Part shown: piece after piece, positions 37,487 to 45,639 of the stretch
Layout: the number at the start of each line of letters is the position of its first letter
Numbering within the stretch: the first letter of the stretch is position 1
NCBI RefSeq assembly: GCF_025717515.1
Contig: NZ_JAJIRN010000009.1
Location: 248,001-312,000, forward strand
From: Roseateles oligotrophus
GTDB lineage: Bacteria > Pseudomonadota > Gammaproteobacteria > Burkholderiales > Burkholderiaceae_C
Direction of reading: 5' to 3'
DNA length: 64,000 nt
The notes under the pieces: generated by a model
The model's input: the letters and a program-made list of their open reading frames with translations, nothing else
Database searches by the model: none
What the model was told of the DNA's origin: nothing
Program-made: the position numbers and the translations under genes

Positions 37487-38176
37487 TTGACCATCACGCC
37501 ACCGGCCTTGACGCCCAAGGCGAGGCCTGGCTTCGGTTCTGGCTTTGGCTCCGGCGTATTGCGCCGCATCTTCCTGCTTGCTTTGACGGCCAGCTTGTTT
37601 GGCTGCGCCAATATGAAGCCCGCGCCGGCTGCCTATTTGAGCAGTTATGAACAATTGAGCCCCGCCGATAAGGCCGCCCCATCGCGCAGCTTTGTGCGCC
37701 CGGCAACCAAATTTGATGCAAGCAACATCGAGCTTTCCCAGGTGGAATGGGTCGGCCATGGCCCCAGCGCCTTGAGCGCCCAGGAGCAGCAACAGTTGGT
37801 GAGCCATTTGCGTGAACAGCTCTCGCTCGGGCTTGCCGACCTCGGCAGCGCGCAAGCGCCAACTGCTGCAAAAGCAGATACGAAGACCAAGCCCACCCTG
37901 CTGTTGCGTGCGGGTGTGACGAGGGCCGAGGTCGTTAGCCCCACCTTGAATGTGGTCAGCACTGTGTTCTTGTTCGTTCCGCTTGACCGCGGTGGCGCGG
38001 CGGTTGAGATCGAGTTGCTGGACGCCCAAACCCGCCAGCCAGTGGCCGCCTTGCAAAGCACCCATTACGCGCCCATGACCGAGTTCAAGGCAAGATTCCA
38101 GCGCTTGGCGCCGGCCGAATATGCGGTCCGCCAAGCGGCACTCGAGTTCGTCGAGATATTGAGAACGGCGCAATAG
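37487..38176 (+). CDS. DUF3313-like lipoprotein
   Basis: A 229-aa protein with a lipoprotein signal (FLLALTASLFGCANM) preceded by a Gly-rich stretch. The mature part fits DUF3313: YEQLSPADKAAPSRSFVRP near the start, a beta-rich middle (LLLRAGVTRAEVVSP), and AAVEIELLDAQTRQPVAAL. The start is unsure: the frame opens at a TTG and has no ATG before the signal peptide, and another TTG at 37559 would place the hydrophobic core at once. Likely an outer-membrane lipoprotein of unknown function, unrelated to its neighbours. Confidence 0.65.
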   Translation: MTITPPALTPKARPGFGSGFGSGVLRRIFLLALTASLFGCANMKPAPAAYLSSYEQLSPADKAAPSRSFVRPATKFDASNIELSQVEWVGHGPSALSAQEQQQLVSHLREQLSLGLADLGSAQAPTAAKADTKTKPTLLLRAGVTRAEVVSPTLNVVSTVFLFVPLDRGGAAVEIELLDAQTRQPVAALQSTHYAPMTEFKARFQRLAPAEYAVRQAALEFVEILRTAQ

Positions 38177-38331
38177 GCTTGATCGATGACCAAGCGCACC
38201 AGAACGTGGGTACGAATATTGCCGGGCTTTGGACCGTCTTGAACCTAAACAACACCCCAAAACTCACCCGATGTCTCCGCGGGCCTCGCGTCCTTCTGTT
38301 CAAGGTCCGCGCACCGACCCTGGCCCGAAGC

Positions 38332-38745
38332 TCAGCGCAACCAAGCCACAATCTGCGGCGCCTGCAGTGCCCCCGACATGCGCTGTAGCTCCTTGCCCTG
38401 CCGCATTTGCAGCAGCGTCGGGATGCTGCGGATGCCGAAACGCTGTGACAGCTGCGGGTTCTCGTCGCTATTCACCTTGACCAGCAAGACCTGACCCTTG
38501 GTTTGCTTGGCGGCGATGGCGAACTGCGGCGCCATCTGCCGGCAAGGGCCGCACCAGGGCGCCCAGAAGTCCACCAGCACGGGCAGCTCGCTGCCGGCCA
38601 CCACCGCGTCGAAGTTGGCGTCCGTCAATTCGACCACCTCGCCGCTGAGCAGCGCTTGGCCGCATTTGCCGCAGACCGGGTCTTGGGCTGCGCGCTCGTC
38701 GGGCACACGGTTCTTGGTCAAGCAATGGGGGCAGGTGATCAGCAT
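38332..38745 (-). CDS. trxC: Thioredoxin 2 (TrxC)
   Basis: A 137-aa cytoplasmic thioredoxin. The N-terminal zinc ribbon has CPHC and CGKCG, the feature that separates TrxC from TrxA. The catalytic motif is WAPWCGPCRQM, and the cis-proline region is IRSIPTLLQM. The ATG has GAGG eight bases upstream; the longer frame adds 17 residues without similarity. Zinc-containing TrxC acts in oxidative stress in E. coli. It lies 47 bp after the LysR gene on the same strand, so it may share that transcript. Confidence 0.94.
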   Translation of the reverse strand: MLITCPHCLTKNRVPDERAAQDPVCGKCGQALLSGEVVELTDANFDAVVAGSELPVLVDFWAPWCGPCRQMAPQFAIAAKQTKGQVLLVKVNSDENPQLSQRFGIRSIPTLLQMRQGKELQRMSGALQAPQIVAWLR

Positions 38746-38792
38746 GATGAATTCCTCTTTCGACTCTGCAGCTTGGGCGGCCGGCCAGAATT

Positions 38793-39701
38793 TCAAGGTG
38801 CGGCTTCCAAGGTCGCCTGCAAATGCGCGCCCACCTCCTGCATGAACGCGCGCACCCGCGCGGTTTGCCGCAGATCCGGGTGGGTCAAAAGCCAGACCGG
38901 CGTATTGACGTCGCTGAGCACCTCGGAGACCGGTAGCAAGTCGGGCTCATGGCCCTCGATCAGCGTCGGCAGCAGCGCTAAGGCCAGGCCGGTGCGCGCC
39001 ATCGCGACGGCCGGATGCAGCAGGTCCAGCCGCATGACGATGCTTGCCGGCGGCACATGGTCGAGCATCCAGCGGTCGAAAAAACGTGAGCGGCGCTCGC
39101 GGTCGAAACCTATCCAGGGGTAGTTGGCACAGAGTTCACTCACCGGCAGGATGCTTTGCGGCAGGCCGGCCTGGCCGCGCCTGGCGTAGACGCGCATGCG
39201 CACCTCGCCCAGGCGCCTCCCGACCAGATGCTCGGGCACGACCCGGTTCATGCGCAGCGCCACATCGGCGTCGCGCTTGGACATATCGACCAGGCTGGAG
39301 TTCTCGTTCACCTCCACCTCGATACCGGGATGGCCGCGCCTGAACGCCGCCAGCGCCTCGGGCAGCAGGTAGAGCATCGCCACAAAGGCGGTGCTCAGGC
39401 GCAGCGTGCCCTGCAACTCAAGGTCACGCCCGACGATGCGGCGCTGCATCTCGGCGATCGCGGGCCGCATCTCGCGCGCCTGCGCCGCCATCAACTCGCC
39501 CGCCTCGGTTGGCCGGTAGCCGCTGCGTAAACGCTCGAACAGGCGCGCACCCAGCCGTTCCTCCAGGGCGTCCAGCCGCCGCAAAACGGTGGTGTGCCGC
39601 ACGCCCATCAGCTTGGCCGCGCCATTCAGCGAACCGGCCTCGGCAATCGCCAGCGCGTAGCGCAAATCGTCCCAATCCAGCCCGACTTCCAGTTGTTCCA
39701 T
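38793..39701 (-). CDS. LysR-family transcriptional regulator
   Basis: A 302-aa LysR regulator. The N-terminal helix-turn-helix (about 10-65: LRYALAIAEAGSLNGAAKLMGVRHTTVLRRLDALEE) is followed by a substrate-binding domain of the normal size. The ATG chosen matches the family N-terminus; the frame is open for 45 more codons without similarity. It is divergent from the 56-aa ORF and the tautomerase gene, the usual layout of a LysR gene and its target. The inducer is unknown. Confidence 0.88.
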   Translation of the reverse strand: MEQLEVGLDWDDLRYALAIAEAGSLNGAAKLMGVRHTTVLRRLDALEERLGARLFERLRSGYRPTEAGELMAAQAREMRPAIAEMQRRIVGRDLELQGTLRLSTAFVAMLYLLPEALAAFRRGHPGIEVEVNENSSLVDMSKRDADVALRMNRVVPEHLVGRRLGEVRMRVYARRGQAGLPQSILPVSELCANYPWIGFDRERRSRFFDRWMLDHVPPASIVMRLDLLHPAVAMARTGLALALLPTLIEGHEPDLLPVSEVLSDVNTPVWLLTHPDLRQTARVRAFMQEVGAHLQATLEAAP

Positions 39702-39728
39702 TGTGCGTATTTGCAAACTCGGATTGCG

Positions 39729-39760
39729 GTTTGCGTAGTTGTTTGTGCGTTGGCGCAAAC
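39729..39760. promoter_or_regulatory. Inverted repeat in the LysR divergent region
   Basis: GTTTGCG and CGCAAAC form an inverted repeat with an 18-bp spacer, and GTTTGTGCG lies between them. The position, just upstream of both divergent genes, suits a LysR binding site. The exact boundaries of the site are uncertain. Confidence 0.4.
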
Positions 39761-39816
39761 ATAACATCTGTTCCATCGAAAACCAAGCCAAGCCGGCATT
39801 CAGCAGGAAGTGAATC

Positions 39817-39987
39817 ATGAATAGCAGCAGCCTCAACTACCTTCAGTCCGCCCAAGCGCAGCCAAGGCCGGCACCAAGCTCCTTCTTCTGCGCCCCGCGC
39901 CTCTTGCTGAATCGCTGGCTTGAGACCTGGGCCACTCGAGCCGAGGCACGCTGGAAGACCACCGACCTGCGCAGCCGCTATTACTGA
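39817..39987 (+). CDS. Small 56-aa protein of unknown function
   Basis: A short ORF with AGGAAG seven bases before the ATG. The product is basic and aromatic (NRWLETWATRAEARWKTTDLRSRYY at the end, split here by no domain I know). No signal peptide or membrane helix is evident. It starts 115 bp from the divergent LysR gene and 36 bp before the tautomerase gene, so it is probably the first gene of the LysR-controlled operon. It is too short for most automatic gene calls; the good ribosome-binding site and operon position support it. Confidence 0.55.
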   Translation: MNSSSLNYLQSAQAQPRPAPSSFFCAPRLLLNRWLETWATRAEARWKTTDLRSRYY

Positions 39988-40023
39988 GCTCCACACCAGA
40001 CCAACAAGCAGGGGAACCGCAGC

Positions 40024-40431
40024 ATGCCTTTTCTTCATCTCAGCCTATGCCCAGCCCCCGGCGCGGACCCCAGCCTGCGCGAGTTGGCCGTGACGCTGAC
40101 CGACTTGACCGCCGAACATCTGGCCAAGGACCCCGCTTTGACGGCCGTGCGCATAGAGTTGGTGCCGGCCACGCAATGGTTCATCGGCGCGCGAGCCATG
40201 GCCGCCGATACGCTGGCCAGCTATCAACTGCAGGTGCAGGTGACGGCCGGCACCAACAGCACCGCGCAGATCAGCGCCTACTTGGCCGCAGTCCATCGGG
40301 CGATGGGCGCCGCCTTGGGCCGCCTGCATCCCACCAGCTACACCGTCGTGCAGCAACTGCCCGCCGAGGCCTGGGGTTATGGCGGGCGAAGCCAAGCCGC
40401 CCGCAGATTGAGCGCAGAAGCGCCGGCTTGA
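40024..40431 (+). CDS. Tautomerase-superfamily protein
   Basis: A 135-aa protein starting MPFLHLSL, which places a proline right after the initiator Met; this N-terminal Pro is the catalytic base in the 4-oxalocrotonate tautomerase/MIF superfamily. The rest is alpha-beta and about twice the size of the shortest family members, as expected of a fused two-unit form. GGGGAACCGCAGC precedes the ATG. Divergence from the LysR gene suggests that regulator controls it. Substrate unknown. Confidence 0.75.
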   Translation: MPFLHLSLCPAPGADPSLRELAVTLTDLTAEHLAKDPALTAVRIELVPATQWFIGARAMAADTLASYQLQVQVTAGTNSTAQISAYLAAVHRAMGAALGRLHPTSYTVVQQLPAEAWGYGGRSQAARRLSAEAPA

Positions 40432-40534
40432 TCGGCGTTGACGGCTCGGGCCATCACCTTTATTGACGCAAGGCCGTATTTTTTGTCTCGCTGTGGCACA
40501 GTGCTGGCTTCTATGCAGAGCAAGGACGGGAACG

Positions 40535-41602
40535 GTGGCAAGCAAAGCTGGGTCTAGCCCGACGATTGTTGATGTGGCCGAACAGGCCGGCGTGTCGATC
40601 AAGACCGTCTCGCGCGTGCTCAACAAGGAAGCCGGGGTGCAGGAGAAGACCCGTGAGCAGGTGCTCAAGGTCGTCGCTGCACTGAAGTACCGGCCCAAAC
40701 TGGCGGCGCGCAGCATGGGCGGTGGGCGCTCATTTTTGATCGGTCTGCTCTATTACGACCCGAGCGCGGCCTTTGTCGGCGGGGTGCAGCAGGGCGCGAC
40801 CTTGCGCTGCCGCGAGTCGGGCTATCACCTGGTCGTCGAGTCCTTGCATAACGACGCCCCCGACATCTACAACCAGGTCGACCGCATGGTCTCGGCGCTG
40901 CGCCCGGACGGCATGATTCTGACGCCGCCGCTGTGTGATAACCCCAAGGTTCTGCAGGCACTGCGCGACAACGAAACGCCATTCGTGCTGCTCTCTCCGG
41001 GCCAGCAGCCGGCGGATCAATTCAGCGTGCGCATGGACGATGAACTCGCGGCCGAAGAAGTCACGAATCTATTGATCAGCCTCGGCCACGAACGCATTGG
41101 TTTCATCAAGGGCGCGCCCGATCAGGCGGCCTCGGAGCTGCGTTACCGGGGTTTTGTGCGGGCGATGCGCTCGCATGATTTGAGCGTCGAGGAGAGCTTG
41201 GTGTGGGAGGGCGACTTCACCTTCCCGAGCGGCGTCGAAGGGGCGCACAAGCTCTTGAGTCGCAGCGTGCGGCCGACGGCGGTGTTCGCCAGCAATGACG
41301 ATATGGCTCTGGGCGTGCTGGCGGCGGCGCAACGCTTGGGGCTGAATGTGCCGGCCGATTTGTCGATTGCGGGCTTTGATGATTCCAGCGCGGCCAGCCT
41401 GGTCTGGCCGCCGCTGACCACGGTGCGCCAGCCGACCCATGAGATGGCCAGTGTGGCGGTGGAAATGCTGATCGCCGCCAAGGGCAATGACGCCGAGGCG
41501 GCGACGCCGCAGAGTTCGCACCGGGTGCTGCCGCATCAACTGCTGGTGCGCGATTCCAGCCGCGCCTTGCACTCAAGCCCGGCGCCCAAGAAGAAGGCTT
41601 GA
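40535..41602 (+). CDS. LacI-family transcriptional regulator of the beta-glucan locus
   Basis: A 355-aa LacI repressor. The helix-turn-helix and hinge are at about 10-60 (TIVDVAEQAGVSIKTVSRVLNKE, then PKLAARSMGGG). The periplasmic-binding-protein-like sensor follows, with VFASNDDMALGVLAAAQRLG and SIAGFDDSSAA. The GTG start has AAGGA eight bases upstream. It converges on the halogenase/receptor operon, ending 16 bp from it. The palindromic 12-bp operators upstream of the two divergent operons about 9 kb away are of LacI type, so this gene is the obvious candidate repressor. The inducer is probably glucose or a beta-glucoside. Confidence 0.88.
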   Translation: MASKAGSSPTIVDVAEQAGVSIKTVSRVLNKEAGVQEKTREQVLKVVAALKYRPKLAARSMGGGRSFLIGLLYYDPSAAFVGGVQQGATLRCRESGYHLVVESLHNDAPDIYNQVDRMVSALRPDGMILTPPLCDNPKVLQALRDNETPFVLLSPGQQPADQFSVRMDDELAAEEVTNLLISLGHERIGFIKGAPDQAASELRYRGFVRAMRSHDLSVEESLVWEGDFTFPSGVEGAHKLLSRSVRPTAVFASNDDMALGVLAAAQRLGLNVPADLSIAGFDDSSAASLVWPPLTTVRQPTHEMASVAVEMLIAAKGNDAEAATPQSSHRVLPHQLLVRDSSRALHSSPAPKKKA

Positions 41603-41618
41603 TCCGCTGCGCTTGCGC

Positions 41619-43883
41619 TCAGGATGCCAGTTTGGCGCTCTTGAAGAACGCGTTGACGGTCAGGCGCCCCAGCCCCGCTTGATAGGCTGCGGGCGAGGCC
41701 TGGATGTCGCCGGAATGGAAGATGCTGCCGTCGTAAAAAACCGCGCGGTTCCATTTGGCGGGCACGCGCCCTATCACCTCGAAGTAGCGGTTGCTCTGCG
41801 TCATATAGCCGGCCGGAATGCCGTATTTGCTGCCGAATTCGCTGCCGGCCAGGGTCTTCGCGTCCGCCAGGAAGGCCTGCGTTTCCTGCTCGGACATCAA
41901 GGAGCGGAACAAGACGGTGCCGCCGAGCTGCTCGTCACCGAACAGATAGTGGACCAGCGCGCACATCATCTCCCCGGGCTCCAGCCCTGAGTCGTCCCGG
42001 TGGCAGGTGCGCTGGCGGGCGTCCAGCGTTGTGCCGTCCTGGGTGACGCGCGAAAAGCGCCCATACATGCCAAGCGGCGGGCCGGCCCGCAGGCGGCCGC
42101 GCAGATGATCGCGGAAGTAATCATCCAGCTGAGCGGCCATGGCGGCGGGCAGGTCCAACTGCGGGCCGGGGTAGGGGTGGCCGGCAGGAATATGGAACTG
42201 ATTCGAGACCGACTGCGCCAGGCTCACCAGCCCATCCGGGTTCAGCACAAAGTCATCGATGACGAAGACCTCTTGGCCGTTGCTCAACTGGATGGTCTGA
42301 ATATTGGGTTGCGGATTGAGCTGCAAGGACGGGGCGCCGGGCTTGGCTTCTGCCGGCTTGGGCACACCACAAAAGCGGGCGACATAGTCCTGATGCTTGG
42401 GCAGTTTGATCAGGCTGCGCGCCGCCTCCTTGCGGATCTCGCCGAGGAATTCGCTCAGGTCCGCGTCGGCCATCCGGCGTGTCACCGGGTGGTGGGCGCT
42501 GGGGCTGATGCCCTGGCCCATCATCACCTGAATCCAGGAGTTATCCCGGAACAGCTCATCGGAATCGAGGCAGACGCGGGCCGTGTCTTTGAAGAGCTGG
42601 ATCCGATGCGCGAGCAGCTTGGGCACCGCCATCTCGCGGCAATCGCGCCAGAACTGCGCGTCGCTGCGATTGTTGACGTGGTAATGCAGGATGATGAAGT
42701 CACGAATGGTTTCGATCGCGCGGCGCGACTGATCGTTGTACTCGTCGATATCGCTTTGGCAAACGCCATCGGCCGGGAACATCTGAATCAGGCGCGTCAG
42801 GCCGCGCTGAATCAGGTGAATGCTGGTGGACTCAATCGGTTCCAGAAAACCGCTGGACAGGCCGATGGCGACGCAATTGCGCTTCCACACCAGCTCGCGC
42901 TGACCCGGCGTGAACTTGATGACGCGCGGCGGGCGTATCACCTCACCCTGCACATGGGCCAGCAATGCGGCCTTGGCCGCCTCGTCATCCAGATGCTTGC
43001 TGCTGAAGACCAGGCCATTGCCGACCCGGTGCTGCAGCGGAATCTGCCATTGCCAACCCCAGGGATGGGCGATTGAGCGGGTGTAGGGCAGGGCCTCGCC
43101 GACCGAGGCGGTCTGCACGGCCACGGCGCTGTCGCAATGCAACCATTCCGACCAATCCTGATAGGCCACGCCGAGGGTCTCGCCCAGCAGCAAAGAGCGC
43201 ATGCCGGTGCAGTCGATGAACAGATCGCCTTCGATCAGCGAGCCATCATTCAGGCTCAGCCCGGTGATGCCGCCATGGCTCGCTTCGCTGCTGACTTCGC
43301 TATGCACCTTGACGATCTTGCCCTCGATGCGCTGCACGCCCAGCGCCTCGGAGTAACGGCGCAAATACTGGGCATAGAGCGTGGCGTCGAGGTGATAGGC
43401 GTAGTTCAGACCGGTGTTGGGCAGATGGGCGAAGCGCTTGTCCATCGCCGCGCGCAGTTCCAGGCAATAGTCGCCGTAGTCGCTGGCCAGGCCGCGCTTG
43501 CGGCCCTCCAGCCAGAAATGCTGGAAGCCGGCCGTCCAATGCGGCTTGCCGGTGGTGCCGAAGGAATGGAAATAGTCCTCGCCGACATTGCGCCAGTTCT
43601 CGAAACTGATGCCCAGCTTGAAGGTGGCCTGCGTGGCGGCCATGAACTCGCGCTCGTCGATGCCGAGGATCTCGTGAAAGAAATGCAGGGTCGGGATGGT
43701 CGCTTCGCCGACGCCTATGGTGCCGATTTCTTCCGACTCGATCAGGCGGATGTCGTACAGCCTCCCTAAGCTCTTGGACAGGCCGGCCGCCACCATCCAG
43801 CCGGCGGTGCCGCCGCCAGCGATGACGATGCGGCGCACCGGCTTGGAGCTGTAGGGGATCGCATTTTCAGCGGTCTTGTTCAT
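41619..43883 (-). CDS. Flavin-dependent halogenase fused to a DUF6445-like 2OG-oxygenase domain
   Basis: A 754-aa two-domain protein. Residues 1-505 form a tryptophan-halogenase-type flavoenzyme: FAD motif GGGTAGWM (23-30), GVGEATIP, catalytic lysine K89 (FKLGISF), WQWQIP (277-282), and EPIEST with E351-S352, equivalent to the catalytic Glu-Ser of PrnA/RebH. Residues 530-754 resemble DUF6445, a 2-oxoglutarate/Fe(II) oxygenase-like fold, with a possible metal triad H628-x-D630 and H723. It is the last gene of the leftward operon. Both active sites look complete, so it may halogenate and hydroxylate, or act on one substrate twice. The substrate is unknown; related locus-linked enzymes act on indoles in vitro, as I recall. 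Confidence 0.83.
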   Translation of the reverse strand: MNKTAENAIPYSSKPVRRIVIAGGGTAGWMVAAGLSKSLGRLYDIRLIESEEIGTIGVGEATIPTLHFFHEILGIDEREFMAATQATFKLGISFENWRNVGEDYFHSFGTTGKPHWTAGFQHFWLEGRKRGLASDYGDYCLELRAAMDKRFAHLPNTGLNYAYHLDATLYAQYLRRYSEALGVQRIEGKIVKVHSEVSSEASHGGITGLSLNDGSLIEGDLFIDCTGMRSLLLGETLGVAYQDWSEWLHCDSAVAVQTASVGEALPYTRSIAHPWGWQWQIPLQHRVGNGLVFSSKHLDDEAAKAALLAHVQGEVIRPPRVIKFTPGQRELVWKRNCVAIGLSSGFLEPIESTSIHLIQRGLTRLIQMFPADGVCQSDIDEYNDQSRRAIETIRDFIILHYHVNNRSDAQFWRDCREMAVPKLLAHRIQLFKDTARVCLDSDELFRDNSWIQVMMGQGISPSAHHPVTRRMADADLSEFLGEIRKEAARSLIKLPKHQDYVARFCGVPKPAEAKPGAPSLQLNPQPNIQTIQLSNGQEVFVIDDFVLNPDGLVSLAQSVSNQFHIPAGHPYPGPQLDLPAAMAAQLDDYFRDHLRGRLRAGPPLGMYGRFSRVTQDGTTLDARQRTCHRDDSGLEPGEMMCALVHYLFGDEQLGGTVLFRSLMSEQETQAFLADAKTLAGSEFGSKYGIPAGYMTQSNRYFEVIGRVPAKWNRAVFYDGSIFHSGDIQASPAAYQAGLGRLTVNAFFKSAKLAS

Positions 43884-43892
43884 GCGCTTGTC

Positions 43893-44906
43893 CTAACGAT
43901 TCAGTCGGTTCAGCAGCACCGAGCGCAGATGGCGCGCCCGGTCCGAGGTGATGGGTGCCAGCACGCCTTGGGCGGCGGGCGGGATATGGGCGGCGGTGCT
44001 TTCGCCCGCCTTGAAAACATAATGATCAAACAAAGCGGCCCAAGCCTGGCGCTGGGCCGGTGGCAGGTCGCGCAGCGTCATCAGCGCCAGCATCAAGGTG
44101 TTGATCGGCGGATCCATGAAGGCCGGGCTTTGGCGCCACCAGAAATTCACCAAGGCGCTGATGGGTTCCAGCGCCTCCACCGCATGCCACCACAGGCTGG
44201 GGATGAAGACCGCGTCGCCCGCGGCCAACTCCACCGTCTGCGCCTGCTCCAGCGCCTGCGCGTAACGCGGGAAACGATCGAAGTCGGGCTTGGCGATGTC
44301 GACCAGGCTGATGGCTTGGCCGGCCGGTGTCAGATCCAAGGGGCCGATATAGAGATTGCCGACCTGCTCGGGCGGGAACAGTGTGAAGCGGCGCCGCCCG
44401 GCGACGACACAGGCGAGGTTGTCCGGCAGGTCGAAATGGGCGGCCACCCGTACCCGGTTGCCGAGCCAAAGGCTGACCAAGGGATCAGCCACATTCAGCG
44501 GCAAATCATTGGCCCGGCGCAGGCCGGGGAAGGAACCGTCGAGCTCGGTGGAGCCGAGGTAGAGCGCGGGCGGAAGCGGCGAATTTTTCTGCGCCAGCAG
44601 CTCGTCCAGCAGCGCGCCGAAGCCGGCAATCTCGCGCCGATAGTTGAAGCCGCTGAAATCGGCGTTGTAGAAAAAGCGTCCGTCGATTTCGGGCGCACCC
44701 CGCCAGAGCCCGACCTTGGTGTCGGCCCCGGCCGAGCCAAAGCCGCGCAGATAGTCGCAAAAATGCTGATCGGACTGCTGCGCCGCCTGCACCATCGGCC
44801 AATGCCGCACCAGGCCCCGCAGCAGCACCGGCTCGGTGCTCTGCAGCAAGTCGGCAGGCAAGGCGTCGGCGCGCACATCGCTGCGCTCCCGCATGGGCCT
44901 CGTCAT
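43893..44906 (-). CDS. Cupin-like/JmjC-type oxygenase-like protein
   Basis: A 337-aa protein of the cupin_8 type. The metal-site pattern H157-x-D159 (HFDLPDN) and H241 (SLWWHAVE) is intact, with RRRFTLFPPEQ in between, as in JmjC-like Fe(II)/2-oxoglutarate enzymes. GNLYIGPLDL and MDPPINTLML are locus-typical stretches. It lies between the SapC and fused-halogenase genes with 3- and 9-bp gaps, clearly one operon. Such proteins recur next to SapC and halogenases in TonB-receptor loci of Xanthomonas and Caulobacter relatives; their reaction has not been established to my knowledge. Confidence 0.78.
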   Translation of the reverse strand: MTRPMRERSDVRADALPADLLQSTEPVLLRGLVRHWPMVQAAQQSDQHFCDYLRGFGSAGADTKVGLWRGAPEIDGRFFYNADFSGFNYRREIAGFGALLDELLAQKNSPLPPALYLGSTELDGSFPGLRRANDLPLNVADPLVSLWLGNRVRVAAHFDLPDNLACVVAGRRRFTLFPPEQVGNLYIGPLDLTPAGQAISLVDIAKPDFDRFPRYAQALEQAQTVELAAGDAVFIPSLWWHAVEALEPISALVNFWWRQSPAFMDPPINTLMLALMTLRDLPPAQRQAWAALFDHYVFKAGESTAAHIPPAAQGVLAPITSDRARHLRSVLLNRLNR

Positions 44907-44909
44907 GCT

Positions 44910-45611
44910 TCAAGCCTCCCGGGCGAGTTGCAGTCGGATCAGATTGTGCAAATTGGACATCGAGGCGATGGCCATATAAATCGGCAGCAGATAGTCGGCC
45001 TGGTGCAGCAAGCCCACCGTCTTTTCGTCGAGCGCCGCGAGGCGTTCTTCGTGAATGGTGTGCAGGCCGACCAGGCGGCCATGGCTGCCGTCCGGGCGCT
45101 CGACATCCAACACAAAAGGCTCGAGCAAATCATGGGCGAGCAGGGCCTCGACGAAGGCGGGCGTGGCTTGCAGGCCTTCGTGCAGCGCCTTCAAGACGGA
45201 GTTGGCGTGCTCGAGAAATTCGGTGCTGCCGCCCTGGGGCAAAAACACCGCCTCACCCTCGGCGCCTTGACCGATGCGCGGGCTCGCCATGTCGACCAGC
45301 ATTCTGAGTTCATCCTCGTTGACGCCAATCATGAAGGGCTCGCGCTGCATGGCCAAGGGCAGATAGGGCACGGTCCAGCCTTCGGGCCCGAGGAAGAGGT
45401 TCTGGCCCTCCTGCAAGCCGAGCAGGGCGAGCGGCTGCATCTGCCCGTCGGAGTTTTTCTGGAACACGATCGGGTAATGCACTTGCAGGCGGCGGAACTC
45501 GTCCGGCGTGGCAATGCAGGACATCTGTGCGTCGCCCCATTCGGCGCCTCGGCGGGTGATGATGCGCAGGTCTTTGTGGCTGATGTTGTCGAGCAGGACT
45601 GGGTTTTTCAT
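44910..45611 (-). CDS. SapC family protein
   Basis: A 233-aa soluble protein of the SapC family (PF07277-like). Typical stretches are HYPIVFQKN near residue 45, the LGLQEGQNLFLGPEGWTVPYLPLAMQREPF core, and LAHDLLEPFVLDV. It has no signal peptide or membrane helix. The name comes from a Campylobacter S-layer/peptide-resistance context that does not fit here; in sugar loci its function is unknown. The chosen ATG (MKNPVLLDN) gives the family N-terminus, while the frame is open 16 codons upstream. It sits between the halogenase and cupin genes. Confidence 0.83.
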   Translation of the reverse strand: MKNPVLLDNISHKDLRIITRRGAEWGDAQMSCIATPDEFRRLQVHYPIVFQKNSDGQMQPLALLGLQEGQNLFLGPEGWTVPYLPLAMQREPFMIGVNEDELRMLVDMASPRIGQGAEGEAVFLPQGGSTEFLEHANSVLKALHEGLQATPAFVEALLAHDLLEPFVLDVERPDGSHGRLVGLHTIHEERLAALDEKTVGLLHQADYLLPIYMAIASMSNLHNLIRLQLAREA

Positions 45612-45639
45612 GGGGATTGAGTTCAGGCTTAAGTGGACG

